Shown: positions 17,671 to 28,318, numbered from the stretch's first letter. The stretch: 64,000 nt of DNA from CAWCDJ01 sp963836015 (GCA_963836015.1 CAWIIF010000004.1:1550001-1614000), one strand, 5' to 3'. Translations and numbers: made by a program. Notes: a model not told the origin generated them from the sequence alone.

Positions 17671-20600
17671 CAGAGTTCTCCTTGCAAGAGTTCGAACCGG
17701 ACGTTAGCCGTGCCGGCGGGCGAGAGCGGCGTATCCGGCACCAGTTGCGCCAGCACGCCGCCGTTGAGTTCCGCACCCCATGAGGCAGCCGACCCGTGCA
17801 TGCCCACCACGCCGGCAAGATGGAAATCGCCGGAGGTGCCGACTGTGATTACGGTGTCCACGGCGGCAGGTGCGGAGGAAGCGGTCACGTCATACAGCAG
17901 CAGGGTGCGGTCGCCGCCTTCCACGCGCACTGGGACGGCGCTGAGCGTCACACCATTGGCCGCCACGGCTACATTTTCAGGACCGATGGCGCCGCCCGCT
18001 TTGGCGTCGAGCAGAATTCCAACAACGCCCAATCGCGGTGGAAGGTGCGTCTGAATCGCCACCTGATCCAGCATGGCTTCGCTGAGCGCCACCATTCCCA
18101 GACTCATGGCCTGACCGCCGATACTGACACCGGTGGTCTGCGAAAGCGTGATGACAGCGCCGCGCGCCAGCAGAACGTTGGCCCCGGTCTGGCCGGCATG
18201 TATCCCAACCTGCCAGCCGGTGATGGGCCGCAAACCGGATGGCGCCAGCACACTGGTGACAGCGCCCGCCGTGCCACCCGGCATTTTGTCCGCCACTGCG
18301 CCTGCCGCGCCCAGTCCCGTAAGCGCCACCATGCCGCAGCCCACCGGCGTTTCGAGCCGCAACTGGTGCGCGTTGGCATATTCGGCGTCGGCTAGAAGAG
18401 TCCCCGCCGTACTGAGAAACACCACGCGCACCGGCATGTCGGAGGTAATCTGAATGGCCGTCACTCGCTTGGCGCCGAGTTCCCAAATATGCGTGACGCC
18501 CGCGCGAATTGTGGCTCCCTTGGCGATGGATGCGGCTTCGATCTGCGTCATGGCGCTTGCCGTGGCACGAGGAACTATCGCACCAAGGTCTGCGTGCCTG
18601 ACGGTTTGAACGCTGCGTGCCACACGCGTGGGCTGCGTGGCGCCCGGCCGCGGTTGCAGCGCCAGACGCGCTCCGGGAACGGCGCTGCCGCGGCGCAGGT
18701 CGCGGTCCACGCTGACGCGGGGCGCCGGCGCGGCAGTGGCGAGTTTTGTCACCGTGGTGCGCAGCACGGGCGCTGCGGGAACCGTGGGCGCCACCTGCTG
18801 CTGGAATACGGCTCGCAGCCTGGGGTTCAACAGCGGCACAGGCGCCAGCGGGTCTACCGGCGAAGCAATCGCCGGCGGCTGCTGACCCGCCGCGTTCATG
18901 GATAGCCCGAACGACAAGGGCGCCAGCAGTGGCGGCGACGAACGGCTGGTCTCTAGCGAGTGCACGGCCAGTGGCACAAGCCCCGGTTGCGGCATTCCGG
19001 CTTCAGTACGCAGCGTCGCGAAAATTCCATCCGCACCGGATAGCACGCGGGAATAGGCCAGCAGCAGCGGTTGCGAACCCACCGCGGCAGAGAGCGCGCT
19101 GAAGGCGTCCGCCGCAACTCCGGCGGCAATCAATCCGGCGATATTATTGGGCGTGCGCCGGGCGAATGGCAGAGGACGCGGGTTCGATGCGTCGCGCAGT
19201 TTGGCAATCGGCACCACCGCGCTCTGCCCTTGCAAACCGGGAATTCCGTAGATCCTGATTCCTGTGAGTACGGGCAGTGTATTGGCCGCGGCAGGCGGTT
19301 TGAAATCCGGGAAGAAATGCCAGGTGGCTTCGGAGACCTGCCCGATGATGGGCTCCACTTTGAACAGCGTCTTGTCGAGCGCGAGCGCGCCGCCATCCCT
19401 GCGGAACAGCGTGATGCCGTGCGACGCACCGATACTGGCGGCCGTGACATACATGGGCGCGATGTCGAAGGCGTATATCGTGCTGAGATTGTTATAGAAC
19501 CCGAATGGCTCGGTAGCCATCTGTCCTTCGCTGCGCGGGTCGAGCGTCTGGAAGAAGAAGCCGCGCGCGGCCATGCGCGTCTCACTCTGGAAAGACCATT
19601 CCGCCGAGAGCCGCCATGGCTGGTCGCTCGTGCCGGGCGCTACCGCTCCGCCCTGCGGTTCCGGCGGCAGAAGGCCCGTCATCACCTGCACGCCCACGGG
19701 AATTGTGGCCGGATCCGTGGCCTTCAGATACTTGAGCGTGAACTGATCCCAACTGAGCTGCGGCGGTTTGGGCTGCGCCGCGTCGCCGAATTCCACCGTC
19801 ACGCTGGAGATGGCCAAGTCTACGCTGACTGTGCCGTGCAGCGGCGGTCCATCGATGTGCAGGTCCGCGCCCAGCGACACGCTCACGTCGATATCCACGC
19901 AGCCGAAGAAGCAGATCTCCATGCGGAAACGCGCGCCCACTTGCACTCCCACCACCAGGGAATAGTGGAACGGATCGCGGCACACCAGCAGATCGCAATA
20001 CGCGGTGTACCAGAGTTGCAGCCAGTCCGGACCGTAAGTGGTCTCCATTCGGAATCCGGCCATCACGCACGTGTTGGTGAGCGCGAAGTACGACTCGCCC
20101 TTGATGTGAATGACGCCCAGCAGGTCCCAGTGGTAGCCCAGGCGCGGCACCACGGGATATGCGGGGAGCGGGTGGAAGGACGGGTGATACCCGCCCAGCG
20201 TGAGCAGAAATTGCGACTTCTTGAACCACAGGAAATAAGCGAAGCCGCCGGTGAGCTGGCAATCGCGCGAGAGCAGCCACGAATGATCCGTGAGTTGCGC
20301 CTGCACGGAGAAAAGGCCTTCGGCGCTGCTGAAACGGGCCTTCAGAGCCAGTTCCACACTCACCAGCGCGGTGTCGTCGGTAGGCAGCGCCATGCGCGCC
20401 ACGCCTAGCAGGCCCACTTCGACGCTGCCATCCAGCGCTAAATAAAGGATGGCGGTGACGTTGACCACCTGGAACATGGTTCCGCGCAATCCGCCGGCAA
20501 ACCAGAGACTGCCGCGGCTGGCAGGCGACGCATTGCGAAACGCGACCAGCGCCTGCATGGGATTGTTGGCCAGCGCTTCGGGACGGTCGAGCGCTTCAAT

Positions 20601-23600
20601 CAACGGAAAGCTGGGGATGAGATTGATGTCATCCGGCACGATGAGGCGCCGATTGTAACCTAAGCCTAGCGCGATTCCGGTGAGATCGATGATCGGCGGA
20701 ATGCCGATGGGAACGAAAACGCCGCCAAGAATTGCAATCGACGTGTAACCGTCGGCGCCCGGCACCACGGCATATGCGCCCACCGCAATCGCGCCGATAG
20801 TGCCGATCTTGATCAGCAGCATGCCGTCGTATTCGATGGGAGGTCCGGCGAACTTCACCAGGCCGCCGGCGACGTCCACCGACGGACCGCTGTAGCCGAG
20901 CGCCAGTCCCTTCAAGTCCAGACCCCATTTGGTGGGGTCGCTGATCTGGTTGAAGCGGATGTCGATGGTGAGTTCGTCCACCTGAGCGGAGAATCCGGCT
21001 ACAGACACGCCGCCGTCGATGAGCAGCGCAACGTCTGTGCTGGACAGCTCCACTCCCACCTGGTCGATATAGATGGGGCCGAAACCCGCATGCACTGGAA
21101 TCCAGATCACACCTTGATCGCCATTCAGGCGGATTTGGAAGGCCGGCGTGGGCATCCCCGGGTAGTCCCAATACCATAAGTCGAGATCGACGCCGGGATT
21201 CGCGGAGCGGTCGTCGCCGCCTCCGCCGCCGGAGCGAAGCAGGTTGGACGCTACGGGATTGCCTCCGCTGCCGCCCGCGGCGCCGGTCACGCTTCCCAGG
21301 GGCAGACCGAAGCCGGTGAGGCGCGCGCCGGCTCCAAAACTCTGCACGCTGAGTCCGGCTGCGGTCTCCAGGTCAAGGAACGTAAACAGGTTGATGGCCC
21401 CGATGCGAATCACGCTGGAATCGATCAGAGGATCGCCGCTTTGATTCGAGATGCCTGCGCCCAGACCGTGCAGCAGCATTCCGAAGTTGAATTGCGGGGT
21501 AGCGCCGCCGATGTCAATCAGCAGGATCGTCACGCCTTCGGCAGCGGGCGCACCCCACTCCGCGGGAGCGCCCAGCCGCAGCGCGATTTCGAGATCGCCG
21601 GCGTTGAAAGTCTCCTTACCTGAGAGGTCGAGCCCGATGCGCCCTCCATGGTTGACCAGGCGCAGGCGCAGATCGCCGATATCCACGTCGAGCGCGGTGG
21701 TCGCGGCACTGAGGAAGCCAGTGAGCATCTTCCACAGATCGGGAAGATGGGGCACAACGTTTCCGGCGGTATCCAGAATGCCGGCCGCTTGCAGAGCCTG
21801 CTTCACGGTAGGTCCGCCGCTCCACAAGGGCCGCGCCATTTCATCGTGCGCGGCCTGCAGCGCCAGGCGAGTGACCAGCGGCAGTCCCCAGTCTTCGATC
21901 ACGCGGACTGGCATGTCGGGCGACGGAGTGAACGCGAAATCCGGCGCCAGTTGAAGAATCAGCGGCCCGTCATCGGCGCCCGTGGCCAGCGGCAGCACGC
22001 GCACCTGGAAGCGAACCGAAGGAGCGGTTAGCAGTTCCACATCAAGCGTGGGTGAGGCGGCCACACCAATGGAATCCAGCAGGACTTGTACACGCACGGC
22101 CGCATCGAGGCCGCCCGGACCGAGTTCGATGGTGACAGTGCCTTGGAGAGGGGCATTCGCCGGGTGAATATTTTCGGCGGAAAGGCGGAGCGTCGGGCCT
22201 CGCTCGCCCCAACCGGCCGCGAAGCCGGCGCGTTGATCGGGCGCCGCGATGGGAAGAGTCCAGGTGACCAGTCCGCCGGTTGCCGCAAGGCTTCCCGGCA
22301 GGCCGGGAATCAAACGCAGAACGTCTGCCGCCGCACTCGCCACGTCGGCGCGCTTGGTGGCATCGAAGTTGGCAAACCAGCTCGCGTCCAGCATGGCCCG
22401 CAAATCGGCGGCATGCGTTTTGAATCCGTTGACCGCATCAAAGATGCCCAGGTGAGTGGCGGCGGCCAGCAATGCGTCCAGCCACGCAGGGTGCGGCGTG
22501 GAGAACGAATCCACCATGGCTTTCAGAACGCCGATGAGCAGTTCGGCTCCGGCCTGCACAAGCGAGCCGAGTCCCCCGAAAGTAGGCAGAATCTGAATGG
22601 GCGATAGCGTTTCGGGCGTAACTACCAGAGATAGGCCTGCGTCGGAAGCTCCGAATGCAATCGCAATATGCGGCCAGGGGCCGCCCAGCGGAATGGTCAG
22701 CGAGATGCTTCCGGCGGGTGTGACGTGGCGCAGTGCGTCGATGCGAATCCCGAGGTCGAGCCCGAGTACGCCTCCCAGGTTGGCGGTGGTCGCGGCGTCA
22801 ATGCGAATGGGATCTGTCGCCGAGAGTCCTCCCGCCGCCGTGAGCGTAATGTCGCCTGGCAATTGCAGGCCAGGGCCATCGGGCAGACCGGCAAACAGAT
22901 TGATCTGTTGTAGCAGGGTTTGAATTGCGGCGCCGTTCAATCCGTTCCGCAGAAACGTGCCGCTGTCCCGCAGGAAAGCTTCGATGCGATCCATGCGGAC
23001 GCCAGGGGCGAAGGTGCTCAGCCCGAGTTGCAGCACGCCCGAGAACAGCACGCGCGGCCAGACGTCGTTGAGCGCGGCGGCCAGCGCTGCGCTGCCCGGC
23101 ACGGGGAAGACTGTGAGGGAATCGAGCCATGGCGGAGCTTCCACCGCAATGCTACCGGTGGCGGAATGCCAGCGCAGCGTCACCAGGCCTACTCGAATGG
23201 CGGCGTCCACTTGAAGCGCCAGCGCGGGAACCGGAGTGCTCAAGTCGAGTTCGAACGCGCCGCCGGCATCGGCTGCAATTCCCACTCGAAACGCGCCCGT
23301 GGGTGTGTCACGGCTCACCAGCAAAGAGAGCGGCGAACCGTCCGGTTGCCAGGTCCACGGCCCTTCCGGCGGACCGGCGAGCCCCAGGAAGCCGGCATCC
23401 GCTGCCAGCGCGTCCGGGAGGTGCGCCGCCAACAGTGAGAGCGGATCACGCTGCAGGGTGGTCCATGCGTCGGCGGAAATTCCCAGTTCGCCGGAACTAT
23501 CCCGCACCACAATGGTGAGCGCACTCAGGGCATCCACCAGAGCCTGTTCGTTGCCCGTGAGCGTCCGCATCACTTCGCCCAGCACGGGCAGGGCGAGAGT

Positions 23601-26600
23601 GTCGAGCGTGGTGATGACCGCATGAACGGGGCTATTCCATGCGGCTTCATGCAACTCCAGCGAAACCTGGTTGCCGGCAGACGAAACATCCAGCCTTAGC
23701 GCCAGGTCGCGGACGCGCGCATCGCCCAGAGCGGGTCCGCCGAGCAACCAGTCTCCGGGACGCGACAGGCGGATCTCGGCGCGCAAGCCCTTGGGGTGCG
23801 CGGGCGCGGCGACTCCGTCGTGCAGCGGAATCTGGAAGAGCGTAGTCCGCAGGCTGGCATTGGTGGCAATGGCGCCGCTGCCTGCGAACGGAAGATTCAT
23901 GGGCAATGCCGCGGCAATGCAAAGGTGGGTGGGAGCGGCACGTCCCGATGCCGCCACCTGTCCGGCCCATGCCACCGTGGCCGCTTTCAGCCACGCGAAC
24001 GGGTCTTCGGTGAGTTGTCCCGACAGCGCCACCACTGGGATGTCGCCTGTATCGAAGGGCGCGCCGCTGTTGAAAGAGGCTGCTGGAAAGAGGAACGGCT
24101 GCGGTAGCGTCGCAGCATTCGCCGCGGGCAGATAGCCGTCCATGGCGTGCAGCATTTCATCCAGAGCGTCCCGCAGCGTGGATGCCGGCATGACGCTGCG
24201 CAAGCCTTCCGCCAGCCGTGCTGCGTCGCCAGTCTGCGAGTCCGTGAGGAATGGCAGCGGCGCGCCCATGTGAGGCGTGCCTAAGGTGATCAGTCCGCGC
24301 ACACGGTCGGGATGCGCGTTGGTGTAGGCGCGCGCCGCGAGCCCCGCCGTGGAATGCGCCACCAGAGTGATCGTGCGGCCGGGTTGCAGCACCGCGAGCC
24401 TTTGCGCAATGTTATCGATCTGCCCTGCCAGGCGGGAAACATCGCCGCTGTTATCGTCTGCCAGTTCGGCGGTGTAGTATTCCGCCACCGCGGAGACGTC
24501 GTTGAGCGAAACGGTGACTGGGTCAACGCCAGTGGCTCGCAAATTGAAATTGGCATCGGGACTGACTACGCCTGTTCGAGCGGGCGATGCCAGCAGCGCG
24601 TCCCATGCGTGGCGATCCAGAAAGATGGGACCCAGCAACAGCACCAGCCGCGGATGGCCGGCATCCACCAGCGCGTCCACCCGCGCAAGAATCTGCGTGA
24701 TTGCCGAAGGGTCGCCGGGCAGGCTGGCGTGACTGTTGGCGATGGGGTCGCCTTGCTCCCAATTGAAGATCGCCGGCGATTGCGAATCCACCGGCGCCAC
24801 CCCGTCACTCGTGCTTAGGTGCAGGCTCAACGCGTCCAGGTGCGACGCAATCTGGTCTGCCGGCATTCCTCCGGTAGCGGCAGCCAGCGTGGGATCGAGG
24901 CGCGCCAATAAATGTAGAGCTTCACCTAGCGCGGCGGTATCGACGGCAGCGGTCGCCTGCGTCGCGGCGCCGGCGGCCCATGCAACAGGGGGCCCCGAGG
25001 GCTCAAACCAGAGTTCCGCATAATTGCCCAGGCTCCACGGATCGTCGAACGTGCCTGCGCCCGACACCGAATCGACCTCGGGAGAATCGGGCGGCGATTC
25101 GAGAGGCAATCCCCGCACTGCCTCGGACAATGCGTTCTGAACGGCCGATGGCAGGTCGTCGGCTGCCAGGCTCGACGCCCAGGCCAACAGTCGAAGCGCG
25201 TACGGCACACCTTGGCCATCCACGAAGGCCAGCGCCCGCTCCAGCCATCCACGGAGCGCGCCCAGTGGATCGCGGAACAGTCGTCCCGGACTCGTGGGAT
25301 CGAAAAGCAGCGGAGCGTTGCCGGGCAGCTCGGGCAGTTGATGATGCAGACCGGCGAGCGCCGCGGCGATCTCAACCTCCCGTCCGCCCTGCGCCGCCAC
25401 CCAGGACAGCAGCAGACTGAAAACACTTTCCAGTTCGCCCGCCGTAAGCCCGAGCGCCGCCGCAGTGGTATCGATATGCTGAATATCGAAACCGCCTGCG
25501 GGTGGAAACTTGAGGGCGTTGATGGTAAGCGTGGAGGCTCCGGTGTGAAAACTGAAATTTGTCGCGGAGCCTTGCCATGAAAAGCCAGCGGATAGAGACC
25601 AGTCGGCGTGCAAGTCCACGCTATCGAGCGTTACCGAGAAGTCCGTCCCAAGCTCTAGATCGATGGCCGGCGCGAGGCTGAAGCGCAGCGCCTGCGCGCC
25701 GATGAATGCGAGACTGCCGGAGCCGTTGGCGGGCAGGTCGAAGGCTAAGAGTTCGGCCATCCAGGAGAAATGCAGGTTGCCCGAATCGGCGCCGGCGCGC
25801 ATTCCCAGACGCAGTTGCTGCGGCTGCGTGGGGTCGTGTGAGGTCTGCGCATTCCACGCAGCCAGTTCCAGAGCGAGTGTGCCCGCTCCCCCGGCCAGAG
25901 TGACGCGCCACGGGTCGGCGGCGGTGCCGGTACCCGACGGCGATGCCGTAATGCCCAACAACGCGGCCACGTCGCGGAACAGAAATTCCCATCCGTTGAC
26001 AGGGTCCAGCAGCACCTCGCGGTGATACGCGCCGAAGGCTGCCGCGGGGTCCGCCACCAGGCGAGCGAACTTCAACTGATGCGGCCAGGTGACGGCGGTG
26101 GTCGGCGGAATCAGCCCCGCCAGTGCGGCCAGACTTCTTCCCACGCCGGGGCCAAGCGATGTTTCCACTACTCCCGCCAGCGCCCCTGCGGCTGCGTCGG
26201 CCACGCTCTGCACGTTCGTCAAATCGAGCTGCGGGTAAACGGTGGAACCAAAGTGGACGTCCAATAATTCGAGCGAAGGGCGGAGCGCGGCGCCGTCCCA
26301 CACGACTCCGCCCTGCAGCGTTCCCACGTGCACGGTGGCGTTATTCACCAGCGGTGCGGCAGCGGCGCCGCTGAAGCGGGCTCGTATCGCCGCGTCGGGA
26401 AAGACACGGGCGGACCCGGTGCCGTTCAGCGGAATATCGGCGATGGCGGCGGAAGCAATCACGTCGAGTTGCGGCTCGCCTGCGCCCAGGCTGCCGCCGA
26501 GCGAAGCGGCAACACCGAACCGCGCCTGTTGGCCCGTGTTCTGCAGCGTCAGCGAAAAATTGCCCGCGCCATCCAGCGCAAACAGCGGAACGGACCACGG

Positions 26601-27527
26601 GCCCTGCGGCGGACCATCCACCGGGGAAGCGCTGCCAATCAATCCGGCGAAATGCGCCAGCCAGGCTTGCGCGGTGGGAGCCACACGCGCGGTTGCGCCG
26701 ATCAGTGCGGCCAGCCAGCCCTGCAATGCAACCGGTCCATCGGCCAGTGCGGCGAACGGGAAAGCGGGGATGCCGCTCGAATCACCGAGTCCGAAGACGC
26801 CCAGGAAATGAGTGGCCAGCGCGATGGCCGAAGGATCTGTGCCGGCCTCCGCGAGAACCACTTTTAGCAGACCGGCTAGCAGTTCCGGCGCATCGCGACC
26901 CAGATCCGCCGCGTCCAGCGTCTTATCCGCCGCGGCCGCATCGGTGAGCTGCAACTTCTCGAGCACCACCTGCAATTGGAAGGAAGGATTGGTGGGGTCG
27001 GGAACGATCGTGACGCCCACCACGATGGCGCCCAGTCCGATGGGGTGCTTTCCGGGTCCGGTGCCTCGCTGCCAGTTCAGGTCCAGACGAAGACTGAAGA
27101 TGAGTGGTCCTGCACTCCCTCCATTCGCCAGACTGAGTGCGGCGCCCGCCTTGATCAGCGGCATATGGGCGCGCAGACTTGCTTGGATGGAGGGCGCGGC
27201 ATCGCTGCCGAAATCCCCGGCCACGCCCAGGATCACACCATCGGAGACATCGTTGACCGTGAGATAAAGATTTCCATTCGGCTGGCTGCCCAGGAGCGGA
27301 TGCCATTTCTCCCCGGCGGGCACGCCGCTGATGGAGGCGGGCGGCAGGATGGCATCCAGAAATCGCAGGAAAGCCTCGCGCTGGTCCGGTTGCCTGAGCA
27401 CGCCTTCAATGCTGCCCAGCGGATCGTTCAGCCATCCGGCGTCGAAACCGCCGCTGCCATCCAGCAGGCCTAGCGCCTCACCCAGATCGCGCAATTCGCC
27501 GGAGAGCCCTGCAATGACGATGCTCAC
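17670..27527 (-). CDS. 3285-residue giant protein: DUF6603-like with embedded alpha/beta-hydrolase (operon gene 2)
   Basis: The largest gene in the window, about 345 kDa, without signal peptide. Residues 1-930 and 1240-2000 are long stretches of alternating amphipathic beta strands with repeated phrasing (GPWSVPLFALDGAGNF, GPWTWQPDGSPLSLLV). At about 960-1240 sits a lipase/PGAP1-like alpha/beta-hydrolase: LVAHSTAGLAARAY places a candidate nucleophile at Ser1059, followed by GLITLGTPHMGAPLPF; the elbow is AHSTA instead of GxSxG. About 2060-2590 resembles DUF6603 (GLGYNRRLIVPDD, LTLGGYHPSFHPLPAYP, a run of beta strands). The C-terminal 700 residues contain further beta domains. Overlaps of 4 bp upstream and 1 bp downstream couple it to its neighbours. 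Family names are from memory and unverified. Confidence 0.8.
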   Translation of the reverse strand: MSIVIAGLSGELRDLGEALGLLDGSGGFDAGWLNDPLGSIEGVLRQPDQREAFLRFLDAILPPASISGVPAGEKWHPLLGSQPNGNLYLTVNDVSDGVILGVAGDFGSDAAPSIQASLRAHMPLIKAGAALSLANGGSAGPLIFSLRLDLNWQRGTGPGKHPIGLGAIVVGVTIVPDPTNPSFQLQVVLEKLQLTDAAAADKTLDAADLGRDAPELLAGLLKVVLAEAGTDPSAIALATHFLGVFGLGDSSGIPAFPFAALADGPVALQGWLAALIGATARVAPTAQAWLAHFAGLIGSASPVDGPPQGPWSVPLFALDGAGNFSLTLQNTGQQARFGVAASLGGSLGAGEPQLDVIASAAIADIPLNGTGSARVFPDAAIRARFSGAAAAPLVNNATVHVGTLQGGVVWDGAALRPSLELLDVHFGSTVYPQLDLTNVQSVADAAAGALAGVVETSLGPGVGRSLAALAGLIPPTTAVTWPHQLKFARLVADPAAAFGAYHREVLLDPVNGWEFLFRDVAALLGITASPSGTGTAADPWRVTLAGGAGTLALELAAWNAQTSHDPTQPQQLRLGMRAGADSGNLHFSWMAELLAFDLPANGSGSLAFIGAQALRFSLAPAIDLELGTDFSVTLDSVDLHADWSLSAGFSWQGSATNFSFHTGASTLTINALKFPPAGGFDIQHIDTTAAALGLTAGELESVFSLLLSWVAAQGGREVEIAAALAGLHHQLPELPGNAPLLFDPTSPGRLFRDPLGALRGWLERALAFVDGQGVPYALRLLAWASSLAADDLPSAVQNALSEAVRGLPLESPPDSPEVDSVSGAGTFDDPWSLGNYAELWFEPSGPPVAWAAGAATQATAAVDTAALGEALHLLARLDPTLAAATGGMPADQIASHLDALSLHLSTSDGVAPVDSQSPAIFNWEQGDPIANSHASLPGDPSAITQILARVDALVDAGHPRLVLLLGPIFLDRHAWDALLASPARTGVVSPDANFNLRATGVDPVTVSLNDVSAVAEYYTAELADDNSGDVSRLAGQIDNIAQRLAVLQPGRTITLVAHSTAGLAARAYTNAHPDRVRGLITLGTPHMGAPLPFLTDSQTGDAARLAEGLRSVMPASTLRDALDEMLHAMDGYLPAANAATLPQPFLFPAASFNSGAPFDTGDIPVVALSGQLTEDPFAWLKAATVAWAGQVAASGRAAPTHLCIAAALPMNLPFAGSGAIATNASLRTTLFQIPLHDGVAAPAHPKGLRAEIRLSRPGDWLLGGPALGDARVRDLALRLDVSSAGNQVSLELHEAAWNSPVHAVITTLDTLALPVLGEVMRTLTGNEQALVDALSALTIVVRDSSGELGISADAWTTLQRDPLSLLAAHLPDALAADAGFLGLAGPPEGPWTWQPDGSPLSLLVSRDTPTGAFRVGIAADAGGAFELDLSTPVPALALQVDAAIRVGLVTLRWHSATGSIAVEAPPWLDSLTVFPVPGSAALAAALNDVWPRVLFSGVLQLGLSTFAPGVRMDRIEAFLRDSGTFLRNGLNGAAIQTLLQQINLFAGLPDGPGLQLPGDITLTAAGGLSATDPIRIDAATTANLGGVLGLDLGIRIDALRHVTPAGSISLTIPLGGPWPHIAIAFGASDAGLSLVVTPETLSPIQILPTFGGLGSLVQAGAELLIGVLKAMVDSFSTPHPAWLDALLAAATHLGIFDAVNGFKTHAADLRAMLDASWFANFDATKRADVASAAADVLRLIPGLPGSLAATGGLVTWTLPIAAPDQRAGFAAGWGERGPTLRLSAENIHPANAPLQGTVTIELGPGGLDAAVRVQVLLDSIGVAASPTLDVELLTAPSVRFQVRVLPLATGADDGPLILQLAPDFAFTPSPDMPVRVIEDWGLPLVTRLALQAAHDEMARPLWSGGPTVKQALQAAGILDTAGNVVPHLPDLWKMLTGFLSAATTALDVDIGDLRLRLVNHGGRIGLDLSGKETFNAGDLEIALRLGAPAEWGAPAAEGVTILLIDIGGATPQFNFGMLLHGLGAGISNQSGDPLIDSSVIRIGAINLFTFLDLETAAGLSVQSFGAGARLTGFGLPLGSVTGAAGGSGGNPVASNLLRSGGGGGDDRSANPGVDLDLWYWDYPGMPTPAFQIRLNGDQGVIWIPVHAGFGPIYIDQVGVELSSTDVALLIDGGVSVAGFSAQVDELTIDIRFNQISDPTKWGLDLKGLALGYSGPSVDVAGGLVKFAGPPIEYDGMLLIKIGTIGAIAVGAYAVVPGADGYTSIAILGGVFVPIGIPPIIDLTGIALGLGYNRRLIVPDDINLIPSFPLIEALDRPEALANNPMQALVAFRNASPASRGSLWFAGGLRGTMFQVVNVTAILYLALDGSVEVGLLGVARMALPTDDTALVSVELALKARFSSAEGLFSVQAQLTDHSWLLSRDCQLTGGFAYFLWFKKSQFLLTLGGYHPSFHPLPAYPVVPRLGYHWDLLGVIHIKGESYFALTNTCVMAGFRMETTYGPDWLQLWYTAYCDLLVCRDPFHYSLVVGVQVGARFRMEICFFGCVDIDVSVSLGADLHIDGPPLHGTVSVDLAISSVTVEFGDAAQPKPPQLSWDQFTLKYLKATDPATIPVGVQVMTGLLPPEPQGGAVAPGTSDQPWRLSAEWSFQSETRMAARGFFFQTLDPRSEGQMATEPFGFYNNLSTIYAFDIAPMYVTAASIGASHGITLFRRDGGALALDKTLFKVEPIIGQVSEATWHFFPDFKPPAAANTLPVLTGIRIYGIPGLQGQSAVVPIAKLRDASNPRPLPFARRTPNNIAGLIAAGVAADAFSALSAAVGSQPLLLAYSRVLSGADGIFATLRTEAGMPQPGLVPLAVHSLETSRSSPPLLAPLSFGLSMNAAGQQPPAIASPVDPLAPVPLLNPRLRAVFQQQVAPTVPAAPVLRTTVTKLATAAPAPRVSVDRDLRRGSAVPGARLALQPRPGATQPTRVARSVQTVRHADLGAIVPRATASAMTQIEAASIAKGATIRAGVTHIWELGAKRVTAIQITSDMPVRVVFLSTAGTLLADAEYANAHQLRLETPVGCGMVALTGLGAAGAVADKMPGGTAGAVTSVLAPSGLRPITGWQVGIHAGQTGANVLLARGAVITLSQTTGVSIGGQAMSLGMVALSEAMLDQVAIQTHLPPRLGVVGILLDAKAGGAIGPENVAVAANGVTLSAVPVRVEGGDRTLLLYDVTASSAPAAVDTVITVGTSGDFHLAGVVGMHGSAASWGAELNGGVLAQLVPDTPLSPAGTANVRFELLQGEL

Positions 27528-28318
27528 GGTTTACTTCCTGCCGGGTTGAGAAGTTGATGGACGCGGTCCGGCAAAGAGAGCGAAGGGCTCGCCGCCAATC
27601 GCAGGGCGCCACCGGCAATGGTGAGACTGAGCGGGGCAAGTCCACGCTCCGCCGCGTGATCGCTCGAAAGCCGGGTGAGCGCAGACCAGATCAATTCACG
27701 AAAAATGGGTCCCCAGCGCGACGCCAGACCGGTATGACCGTGAACCTGCTCATCGGACGTGGCGAAAAGACCGGCCGGGTCGGCATCGTTGCCGAGAACG
27801 AAGCGCACAATCAAAGTTCCGCGGCCGGTCTGATCGGACTCCATATCGACTGCGGCGAAAACGGCCGGTGCGGCCAGGCGCACCTGCAGGGTGGAAAGGT
27901 GAACGGCCACTTCGTCGCCGCGATCCTGCCAGATAATCACCTGATGATCGGCACCGGCGGCAGCGCCGGCAATCGCGGAGCGCACGCGCGCGGTCAGGTC
28001 GGCTTCCGACAGAGTGTCGCTAACCTGGAAAACCGAGACGGGCGTGAGACCTTTGGGGGCGGAAAAAACGATGCAGACTTCGGTTGGCTTACCGGGCTCA
28101 ATACGAATGGAGCGGCCTTGCGGATCGAACCCAGCGGCAACGACGTCAAGCTGGTAAATGCCGGACGAAAGGGCGCGGATCAGTACAGGTCCGGTAGCTT
28201 CGACGGAAAGCGTGCGCGGTTTCGACCCCGGCCGGCTTAGCCGGACCTCGACGCGCTCGCTGAGGAAACTGCCGCTCGACGTGACGAGCGCCAGACGCAA
28301 CCCGCCCTTTTTTTCCAT
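27524..28318 (-). CDS. 264-residue protein with carboxypeptidase-regulatory/PEGA-like N-domain (operon gene 1)
   Basis: First gene of the operon. Residues 5-85 look like a small Ig-fold regulatory domain (VRLSRPGSKPRTLSVEATGP ... SSGIYQLDVVAAGFDPQGRSI), similar to the carboxypeptidase-regulatory or PEGA type. About 110-180 form an alpha/beta segment (ITARVR-like helix, HQVIIWQDRGDEVAVHLS), and the tail is helical (FRELIWSALTRL). No signal peptide is present. ATG 28318 is preceded by AGGA about 8 nt upstream and by a possible promoter near 28441. Its stop overlaps the start of the giant gene (ATGA). It may be a small accessory or regulatory subunit; the function is unknown. Confidence 0.75.
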   Translation of the reverse strand: MEKKGGLRLALVTSSGSFLSERVEVRLSRPGSKPRTLSVEATGPVLIRALSSGIYQLDVVAAGFDPQGRSIRIEPGKPTEVCIVFSAPKGLTPVSVFQVSDTLSEADLTARVRSAIAGAAAGADHQVIIWQDRGDEVAVHLSTLQVRLAAPAVFAAVDMESDQTGRGTLIVRFVLGNDADPAGLFATSDEQVHGHTGLASRWGPIFRELIWSALTRLSSDHAAERGLAPLSLTIAGGALRLAASPSLSLPDRVHQLLNPAGSKP

